From positions 1,798,001 through 1,862,000 of the forward strand of contig CAJVGC010000508.1 of the NCBI GenBank assembly GCA_910822075.1: a stretch of DNA of 64,000 bases. The letters run 5' to 3'. This DNA is from Senecio squalidus. Its lineage: Eukaryota; Streptophyta; Magnoliopsida; Asterales; Asteraceae. The position numbers were made by a program, and so were the translations under genes. Below the pieces are notes generated by a model. The model made no database searches and had not been told where the DNA came from. It saw only the letters and a list, made by a program, of their open reading frames with translations. Positions 55,404 through 64,000 of this stretch are shown piece after piece. The number at the start of each line of letters is the position of its first letter. Position 1 is the first letter of the stretch.

Positions 55404-58230
55404 TTACAACTTATCTTCGCCATTACTAAAAAAAAGTTGGCGATTTTCGTTAGCCCATTTATGAAGTGCATTAAGTTTACCTTCCAAAGCATCAGTAAGG
55501 AGATTCAACTCATCAATGGTGTACTTAAATAGGAAAATTCTCGAACTCCATGGACAATAACATAGTTCTTTTGAATGTTCGAGACATGTGTATTTGCCTG
55601 GTGAACATGGACAACTAGTAGCCGAAAGATGTAAATCATAATAACATACACTACATTCTTTCTTCACCATAGAGCCGAAGTCCTTGTCCATTATTCGGGA
55701 TTGTGAAGCATTGCATAAGAATTCCCTCCTTAGACGTTCTCGCTTAACTCATGACTATAAAGTAAAAATAAGCACATACAAATTTGTTCATTTGGGTTGT
55801 GTTTTATTTTAAACGTGTCAAATAATTATTTTTAGCTAAAAGAGTAACATGTCAAATGGTTCGGAAGTCGCCTATAATCTTTTTAGTTGTGCATACAAAT
55901 TCCTAAATTAATAATATGGTTTCTGTTAGCATAATGCTTTCGTTATGTATACGGATTTACCTTAAGAGCTCTTGTTAACCAACCATTGCTACCACAAGCA
56001 TTTTTCCACTCTTCGGAATCTCTTTTTATTTTCAAAAGCCACGATGACTTAACTGTATCGTTGCAACCGTCTATCAAGAGTTTATCATAAGAAATTGACG
56101 TTTTTCTACACAACTCACTGTATATTTCCACACTCTGTTGTCCGTAAGGTAACCATTCATATGGAGCAAGATTTACGCTCATTGACACGTTGAATCCAGT
56201 ATTGAATCCCGAAGAGTGTGCTTTTGGAAAGATGAGAATAAAATGTTTTGGATATTGCACGCAACGGTAGACAGGTATACCCTCGGAGTTCAAGATGGAG
56301 GGTGGAAGTTGAGTTACCTGTATAAGAACTTAAAAGTAAACAATAATAAAAATATATAAAAGGTTGTTCGATGTGCGGTTTGAAAGTGATTATGGGATTT
56401 TGAATAATCAGAAACAGATGACAAGTTGTTTTCGTGTTTGGAAAATTATAATTGTTTAAAACAGAAAGATTTCAAATTAGTTTTTAGCGGTAATTTAACA
56501 TTTGAATATAAAAATAGGAAGGTTAGTAATTACCAGCTTATGGAACAACTTTGGATGTTTAGATAACTCGGGGAATGTTTTCTTCACTACGCCTTCACAT
56601 TGACTGTGATATCTTCCCGGAACGCCATACCAGATTCTTGACGCCCCAAATGACAAGTAGTTTAGTGAGTATAAGTAGTACTCGTCGACTTTCTGTTGCA
56701 GATAGAATTTAAAGCAGAAATATTTACTAAGTCATGATTATGGATTCATATGACGATTGGGTCGGTTTGGGTTATATTATCTCAAACGGATCAAATCAAG
56801 AAAGTTTTTTTTTATGCAGAATACCTTATCATTTATTTAAAGATTTACATTATATTATAACAACGATTTTGAAATAGTAATTAATGCATTAGTTACTATA
56901 AAATAAATTTCAAGATAGGACAACAAGCCTTTGCGGTTGTAACAGACCGTACTAAAAATGACCCATTACAACATGAACTCTTTGCGTCCTCTAATCTCGG
57001 AATACACTACAAACATAGAAAACAAAGTATAAACATAGAGGAGGTGAAAAGACAGTTTGGACGACTTGGCAAACGTGTCAAAACCCATTTTACCTAAATT
57101 CAGGACTTTAAAACATTTAATGAAAAATTATATTGTTACGAACTATTTGTGTTCGGTTTGAGTCGAAAATTCTAAAGCGACTTTCAAGTTTCAACCTGTT
57201 TAATATTAGACAAAATTATGACTTCAGCCTTTTGACCCATTTAGAGATAAAAAATACGAGTAAAACTTAACCAAACTCGACCCATTCATAAGTAAATGGG
57301 TTGAAATTGTCTCCTCTATATAACAGTTGGTTTTCAATCTACCTGAACTTTTTCGGTAGGATTTTGAACAATACGCCAATATTCCCCCTCGATATTCTCC
57401 CAACTAGACCCCAAGTCAGTCAATATATCTTGTTTCCGAGAATAATTTGCTTCAAAATCCTCTGCGTATTTCTTAAACATTTGTAATGTACACTTTGGAC
57501 CACATTCAAATTCAAAACCATTAGTAACCTTCTTCCTAAGTTCTCTCTTCAAATACGTACTTTTAAGTTCATCAATCCGTTGAACACGAGTATGAATTCT
57601 AGAATTTTTCCACATTTCGTTTTCCATGATATGTGGTTGCCATGAATCAGGAGGAACAATACTGCAAATCCCGTATTCCTCTGCCACCGGGCGTATTTTA
57701 GCAATGTATTGAAGTGTGTTCTCAAATTCCTGTCATTAAAGGTTCAGCTCATTTATAAAACAAAAACTTAAAATTAAGTTTATTAAGCTCCTAGAAGAAA
57801 AAAAACATATATACCTCTTTTGTTGGATGAAAAACAGGAGCGGAATCTAATTCAATGCGGGTCGGGTCAGGTTGGGTTGGCCTGAAACACTTTTTGTCCA
57901 AAACATATAATAAAAACTTTGTTTAAAATATTAAATTCTATAAAATTATCTATATTTTTTCGATATTTACGGAATGTAGACAAAAAAGAGAAAGATAACC
58001 TTTTCAAGACGACTTTTATCTAATTTTTCCAAGTAATTAACTTGGTCATGAAGTATCCATGGCCTCTTCTTAAGAGACAACTTAAGCATTTCAATATCCA
58101 CTTGTGTTGTCTTTGGTTCTTCATTTTTGTCAACGTTCTTCAGCTTAAAACTTGTATGGGCTGCAAAACCTATCGGAGTTGACTTTTTATCGACATGTTT
58201 CTTTTTACTTCGTCTATTTCCACTTGACAT
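55404..58230 (-). pseudogene. KDM5-type JmjC histone demethylase gene lacking catalytic exons
   Basis: On the - strand I read exons 58230-58000 (MSSGNRRSKK..., KRPWILHDQ), 57889-57815 and 57729-57343 (JmjN: IELDSAPVFHPTKE, then EFENTLQYIAKIRPVAEEYG), 56692-56534, 56317-55961 (C-terminal half of JmjC: VYRCVQYPKHFILIFP, SGFNTGFN) and 55754-55404 (C5HC2 zinc finger: ECSVCYYDLHLSATSCPC, then CPW). It matches plant JMJ14/15/16/18-type H3K4 demethylases. The exons that should carry 'YYGADL...W' up to the first Fe ligand are absent between 57343 and 56692, and the HVED-type motif reads KVDEYY, so the first His is lost. Exon 6 from its best acceptor has TGA as second codon, though an alternative AG would skip it. 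No FYR domains follow. I conclude a pseudogene; a noncatalytic protein remains possible. Confidence 0.78.
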
Positions 58231-58298
58231 TATTCCTATGAATGACATAAAACAAGGTTTCAAAATACTACGTACTGCGTTTAAGATTGATTATGTAG

Positions 58299-58527
58299 GC
58301 GGTGTTTGGGATTGCATGTTTGCAGCTTATGCATATTGCGTTTAAGCCAAAAGCAGCTTAAAAAATAAGCACCACACTTCCGGCTCAAAAAAGTGGGTTT
58401 TTAGTTATAAAAAAGGCCAAAATGAAGCATGTGTGTTTTTCATCCAAACACCAAAAAGTGCGTATTGCATTAAAAAATATGCAAAACACAGAAACGCATC
58501 TTAAAATATGCAATCCCAAACACCCTC
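58299..58527. mobile_element. TIR MITE (GGTGTTTGGGATTGCAT family)
   Basis: Left end GCGGTGTTTGGGATTGCAT, right end the inverse of GAGGGTGTTTGGGATTGCAT, 229 bp. The interior has GCATATTGCG-type repeats. The flanks are too diverged to call a target duplication. A related end is seen in the RUS6 intron. Confidence 0.7.
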
Positions 58528-58622
58528 GTAATGTAAATTATTTTGAAAATTAATCATTTTCCTAGTACTCTAAAACGGATAAATTCCTAAACATGCTACA
58601 TTAACAACAATCAAAGAAAATA

Positions 58623-58945
58623 CTCACACCGTCCCAAATTAAATGTCCACATACAAAATACATACAATCCACGAATGAAATGTCATCGTCTATTACGTAC
58701 TCCCTCCGTTCCAAAATAAATTTCCACCTTGAAAATGTAAAAGTTTTATAAATTTGTAATCATTACACTATGCATTAATAAAAAAAATCATTTTCACCCA
58801 CTAAAACGTCTTTTAACCGGTTAAAAATGAAACGTGTACACTTATTTTGAGATAATCCAAAATAGTAATGTTTACAGGAAGGAGGTAGTATATATATAAT
58901 GTTTTTTACCGAAATAGAAAGATGGACATTTATCATGCGAAATAG
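58623..58945. mobile_element. Stowaway-like MITE, outer of a nested pair
   Basis: It starts after TA as CTCACACCGTCCCAAATTAA and ends with the inverse of CTATTTCGCATGATAAATG before TA. Both arms hold AAATGTCCA. It is interrupted by the element at 58700-58888. Confidence 0.45.
58700..58888. mobile_element. Stowaway-like MITE, inner
   Basis: CTCCCTCCGTTCCAAAATA after TA is the standard Stowaway (Tc1/mariner) terminus. The right end GGAAGGAGGTAG before TA is the inverse in degraded form. Confidence 0.7.
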
Positions 58946-58946
58946 T

Positions 58947-60795
58947 AAAACTTTTGTATAGCAACTGCCACAAATAGAACCAAATATTAATAAAACATAA
59001 ATTGATCAATTCATTAATTCATAGCTAAAACTAAATTTTCTAATCCAAATTAAATTCTAAATAATATCAAAATAATAAGGGATTTGCTAAACATGGAAAC
59101 TATACGTTCATTTAATGCATTTTATCAAAATTAATCATTGCCCCGGGCAACGGTTAACAATTCCCAAATAATAATTAAATCAATAAACAATAAAATTCCG
59201 ATCACAAAAAAAGAAGAAGTGATACACAAGCCTAAATTACATAAGCCTAAATATGCCTAATCCATACAAAATATGACACATGTATTTCCACTACTTATCT
59301 CTCATCATACCAACCAATCATTTATTGAATCATCCAATCATAATTTTAGGCCTATTTGTAGTCCTATTTAATTAGGCATATGAATCATTTTCCCAAAAAA
59401 AATCACAGATTTGAATAAAAAATATTATTTTAAGAAAGAAAAAAAAAATAGATTCATAAATAAATAATGTATATTAGATAAGTACTTACAAGAACGAATT
59501 TATTGTATGAAAAAAATTCACGGTGGCTGTAACGACGGTGACAGTGGGCCGGCGACGGTGAGAGTTGGTTTGAAACACGTAAAGTGCTTACAAAATCAGT
59601 TATATGAATAATCACCTTATTTATATTTAAGAAAAACTATTTAAAAATATTTTTCATTAAATCAATATTACATTAAAAGTTTTTTTTTTTAAAAGGATCG
59701 TGTTAAAAGAGTATCGTTGTAAACGAGAAAGAAAAGTTGTGAGCTATTCGAGATCGACTTGTATACTATTTAAAATTGACTTGAACACGAGCTTGAGTAA
59801 ACTTTTCAGTCGAATTCGAGCTCCAAGATACTCAGCTCGTTAAGCTCGCGAACATTATCGAGCTTTTTTCTAAATTACAAATTTACGCTTTGTTGAAGCA
59901 TATTCGTCGTTGATAGTAGTTTGTACTTAGTCCAGGACATGTTGTGTAAGTCTAGAATGTATTTAGATCGAGTTGTAAAGTGTTACGAGCATTTATGAAA
60001 GTGTTGCGTTTTGCAACACTTAATTGCGCAGCTTAACACTTGTTTAAGTGTTGTGTTTGCGTAACAGTTTAGGGTTTTATGGTCACCGATAAATACCCCA
60101 ACTTCTGGTCATAAAGGTAGTCGTCTAGAGAGAGAGAAACGAGTGTTGCGCCACTTTGGAGCTTAAGTTGCGTAACAATTGTTTAGACGGTCTAAGTCTC
60201 GTAATCGAGTGTATTTGATATTATTTGTTGCGACACCGGAATATCACAATCACAGAGAGGGTAGAAGGTCCGGATCTGAAGGAACTGATCCGGAGAAGAC
60301 CTTCAGCCTAGCTTTCTTCTTCGATCTCTAACTTACCTACACAAGTCAACAAACACACGAGTAAACGGAGCGGGGATGGTCCCCTGGTTTACCTCGGGCG
60401 TAAGAGTAAGATTTCGAAGAGAGAGAGTAAATAAAAATAGAGTTAATGTAGAGAGAGAAAAAGTTACCCCTGATGTGACATGTGAGCCTGGTATTTATAG
60501 GTATCCTTATAGATGGTTTTGACCTAAAAAGATCTTTCGGCGTGATGTCGGTTATCCGATAGAAATCTATTCTATCAATTCTTTCAGCGTGATGTCGGTC
60601 AACCGATAGAAATTCCTTCTATCGGTTACCGATGGTACGTCATCAGCCCCCCTAGTCCAGTATTACGTAGTTAAGGCTATGTAATGCTTGACTAGAAGGA
60701 TTAAAATGTTTGTGACTCTTTCGGTTTGTTTTTTCAGTCAGCGTGGGGTGTCTTTTGCGTTTCTTCGGAATTAATGACCGTTTGGTAATTTAGGC

Positions 60796-60845
<50 letters not shown>

Positions 60846-60972
60846 GGTTTTAGTTTCGGCGGGAAGTTTTTCAAATTAAGGCAATTAATGCTTGCGCCAC
60901 TTGGCGTCATGTTATTGGCCGAGGGAGGCGGCTGTTTCAGACGCGCGTCCCATCGTCTGACATACACTTGCC
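58947..60972. other. Spacer upstream of the gypsy-type-domain gene
   Basis: No gene. GAGCTCG-type repeats occur near 59740-59870. Between about 59985 and 60235 repeated GTGTTGCG/CGCAACAC strings look LTR-like without a provable boundary. A 45-nt T run lies at 60800-60844. Two similar copies of CGTGATGTCGGT-x-CCGATAGAAAT occur at 60540-60630. Confidence 0.4.
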
Positions 60973-60980
60973 TATAAATA
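60973..60980 (+). promoter_or_regulatory. TATA box of the gypsy-type-domain gene
   Basis: TATAAATA in the context CTTGCCTATAAATAGCCCC, about 115 bp before the ATG at 61095. This is a well-formed plant TATA box with a C-rich follow-on. Confidence 0.7.
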
Positions 60981-61094
60981 GCCCCTTTTACCCCATTTGT
61001 AACTTTTTTCCTTTTCACCGTTTTCTTTTTACTCCTCCAACTGTGTGTTTTTCTTCTTTCATCAAACTTCAATCGTTTATCTCCAATTTTCATT

Positions 61095-64000
61095 ATGTCG
61101 AAACAAAGTAAGGAAGATCTCCGGCGATGTTTCTCAACTCTAACTCAAGAGTATCTAGATTCTTTTTTGGAGAAATATGCCATTGGGCCTGGATATGGTG
61201 CTGTTCTACCTGGTCCGGCTGATACTATCCTTGATGCTCCTCGTGGCAAAATTGGTGTGTACGTCGGTTGGTTCGAGTTTTCTAACATCCGTCTTCCTTT
61301 TTCCAAGCTTTTTCTTGAATTTTGTGAATATTACAAGATCACCCCTTCACAGTTAAATCCTCTGGGGGCTTTAAGATTGGCCTGTTTTGAGGTTCAGAGC
61401 TGGGCCCTTGGCCATCAGCCTTCGATGAACCTTTTCCGGACTTTTTACAAATTGGGAAAGGCCGGTGATTGGTTTACCGTGGATAAGAGAAGGAAGCCTA
61501 GCCCGGCTTGTTCATCCGGCTCTCCTTCAGGCCTGAAGAATTGGAAATCCAAATTTTTCTTCGTCAATGCTGCCGTGGCTCCTATTCGGCTTAGATGGAA
61601 ACACAAGGACGAATCTGTTTCGGATGATCCGATTTTAAAGGGGGTTGTTCCGGACTCCACCATTAGGGATTTTACAAGTCATCAAATAGAATGCCGGACG
61701 CTTCCGGAACATGTTTTGATTATGGCTGGTCTAAGCCGAGTGTGGACGTCCAACCTTCAGAGACCTTGTTTGCAGATGAATGATCGAGGTGAGTTGAGTT
61801 TCTTAGATTTTGTTTGTTCGGTAATTGCCATCGATCCTTATTTTAAACATATGTATTTTTGTAGATCTGCCTCTGATTGATTTTCTAGAGTTAACCCGAT
61901 GGGACGGAGTTAAGTACGTTACCCGACCTATCGCTGAAGGTGAACCAACTTGGTTGGTCCGGATGAATCATCGGGTGGTACATATGTCTGCTGATCCTCT
62001 TCCCCGGCCTTATACCGATGCCGATGCTATTTTTCCGGCGGGTTACAACTTGAGGAATCCTTCGGATGAAGATTTCGTCCAACCTGCTCCCGGAACTATC
62101 ATTGGTTCCGGAGGTCAACCGGCGAGGACTGGTAATAATACTATTCCCTTGCTTTTCAATGCTTTGTTTGCCAAATCTTCAATTTCTATGGGGAATGCAG
62201 TTGTAAAGAAAAGGAAGGGCGAAGATTGGTTCTCTCTGTCCGAAAAAACTGTTGCAGATGAAGTTATGGCTCCCGAAGCAGAAGCTGAGCCGAGGGTTAA
62301 AGCAAAAAAGATGAAGAAAATCTCTTTGTCTGCCAAGACTCTGACTATTAAGGAGAAAGAAAGTTCTCAGCAATCTGAGACTTCTACGGTAGCTGGTTCA
62401 TCGAGACCTAAGGAGAAAAGCAAGGAGGTTGTTCTTTCTATTCCTTGCCCTCAGAGTGATTTGGTTGTTGTTGGAAGCTCAGGAGAAGAAGACGAATCTT
62501 CTTTGGATGGTACGGAGTTATACTGCGACCCTCCCCTTGGTGAAACCTCTTCCGAAACAGCTTTTGCCCTAGGACTGATAGTTTATGATGACTTATCAAC
62601 AGGTTCCCATGCTAATGTGGAAAAAGCTACTTTGAGTCCGGAGCGAATTATTGAGGAAATGAGTGCTAAAGACGTGCTTGATAGACCTTTGGAGGATATC
62701 CCTACAGCGGATCCGATGGACATGGGTAATGAGGAGCTTGTGGTTCGTCACTTGGATGAGGGGTTTTTGCTGAACCAGGAAGATGAGGGTCATCAAACTC
62801 GGTCCCCTGAGGGTTTAATTCGTAAGTCTTCCTCCCTGGTTGTGTCTCAGCCAGGGCCGAATCAAAATTTGTTGGGCGAGACTTCTACGAAAGTCTCCAT
62901 GAAGAAGCTGGAAGGTACTTTTCTTTCTTTTGGTATGGCCCCACTTCGTGTTTTGTGATTATTCTTTTGGCCTCTTAATGACCTTACTTATCTTTTCTCC
63001 AGCTAAAGGAAAACAAGTTGTGCTTCAGGCGGATACTGATATTCAGTCTGAAGGTGATCCCTCGGATACCGAATCCGAGGGTTTGGATGTAGCGGTGGCC
63101 GAGACTTTGTTTGTGCCAGCGATGGGTGTTGTAAAATGTGGGGATCTTGTCGAACCAGAATCCTTTAGTGTCAACCGGGATCTTGTTGACCATCTAGCTA
63201 CTCCGGCTGAGGCTCTGCGTCTTAGCAAACTCAGTAATATCCAGGCCGGCCGGGAGTTCGACTTTGCTCTTGCCTCATTGAATGTTATAGGTCCTGACCT
63301 CCGTCGCCGAATGGAATCATCGGCACGGGAAACGGAAGAGCAAAGATTCCGGGCTCTGGAACTAGAGGGTAAACTTTCAGCTGCTCTTGACCGTAAGAAA
63401 CATTACCGTGAAAGAAGTCAAAGCTTGGCTATGGAGGTTGATCAACTGAAGGCCTCTTCCTCCCGTCTGAATGAGATTGCTGTTCGGCAGCTCCAAGAAA
63501 AGTTAGAAGCAGAGCATCAGATGGCTATGGATAAACTGAAAAATCTTCTTGAAGCCCAGCATCAAACTGCCATCACCAGCCTAAAGGCGGAACACGAAAT
63601 TGCCCTGGCCGAGGCTCGAGCCCAAAGTGATATGAATGGCGATGTGCTCCGATCTTTAGAGGAAAGGTCGAGGAAACAGGCTGCTGAGTTAGCTACTCTT
63701 CGTTCGGACAGAAGTTGGCTGGTAACAATGGGTCCGAAACATGTCGTTCAAAAGCTACACTCCAGCCATGAGTACTCCCAATCCTTAGAGAACATTCGGT
63801 CACTGAGCTACAGAATGGGGTGTCACGATGGTTTGGTTGCTGGTATTAGTCTAGGCCGTCTGAAACAAAAGCCTGCAGCTTCTCCGTTTTTCAATGCTAA
63901 TGCTGCTTCAGATCTAGAGAAAGCTCTGGCCGAGGCTTCTAACATCAGTTATCCTTACCTGGAGGCTCTTGCTTCCACCGAAGGTTTATCTTTAGAAGCA
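61095..64000 (+). CDS. Multi-exon protein with 'putative transposase, gypsy type' domain and coiled coil (3' end missing)
   Basis: Exons 61095-61788, 61865-62914 and 63003 to the right edge; split codons join in frame and the last exon is open to base 64000. Residues about 10-190 match the plant domain annotated 'Transposase (putative), gypsy type' (PF04195): GPGYGAVLPGPADTI, GKIGVYVGWFEFSNIRLPFS, LNPLGALRLACFEV, FFFVNAAVAPIRLRW. Despite the name, this domain has no catalytic motif that I can see. A long low-complexity middle with Lys-rich patches (VKAKKMKKISL) follows. Exon 3 has heptad-like Glu/Leu/Lys stretches (RFRALELEGKLSAALDRKKH) forming a coiled coil. Such genes are abundant in Asteraceae and are usually taken as gag-like parts of LTR retrotransposons or host genes derived from them. 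No pol is in view. Confidence 0.75.

Overview
The window is nuclear DNA of a flowering plant, most likely a member of the daisy family (Asteraceae). Evidence: GT-AG introns throughout, very AT-rich spacers, three tandem 11S seed globulin genes whose proteins read like sunflower helianthinin (for example GELYPNAI before the second cupin in two of them), and a dense mix of plant transposons. The species cannot be named from this sequence.

Host genes. The 3' part of a ROOT UVB SENSITIVE gene (RUS6-like, + strand, 1-1995) enters from the left edge. Three 11S globulin genes follow, all on the - strand (2612-5895, 8390-10798, 15430-17827). Each has a signal peptide, two cupin halves and an Asn-Gly maturation site. 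The first keeps the third intron; the other two have lost it and share 5' leader, promoter and intron-1 insertions, so they are the younger duplicates. A small C3HC4 RING protein (20572-21240, +) and an ALOG/LSH transcription regulator (30124-30732, +) are the other intact host-type genes. A KDM5-type JmjC gene (55404-58230, -) has lost the catalytic part of its JmjC domain and looks like a pseudogene. A multi-exon gene with a 'putative transposase, gypsy type' domain and a long coiled coil (61095 to the right edge, +) leaves the window on the right.

Mobile DNA fills most of the rest: two L1-type LINEs (24.6-27.3 kb with a long open RT frame; 32.5-38.1 kb decayed), tRNA-derived SINEs, a 32-bp retroinsertion with a 15-bp target duplication, two Helitrons of one family, a PIF/Harbinger element with an intact transposase (53.4-55.3 kb) and a related one carrying only a broken ORF1 (22.1-23.9 kb), hAT-like, Stowaway-like and CACTA-like MITEs, and Copia and Gypsy relics.

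The most striking content is a set of gene-capturing terminal-inverted-repeat elements. (1) A 3.6-kb element (46199-49785) carries exons matching cyclin D3 and protein arginine methyltransferase 1, plus a palindrome-centred tandem array. It sits in a (TA)n tract inside a Helitron. (2) A Mutator-like element with a perfect 9-bp target duplication (51232-52827) carries the first three exons of the exosome nuclease RRP44/DIS3, still open from ATG to a stop supplied by the TIR. (3) A second 9-bp-TSD element (11632-12705) carries what looks like a first exon. Two more long-TIR elements between globulin genes 1 and 2 (6180-7029) also lie exactly within (TA)n tracts, so (TA)n microsatellites are a repeated landing site here.
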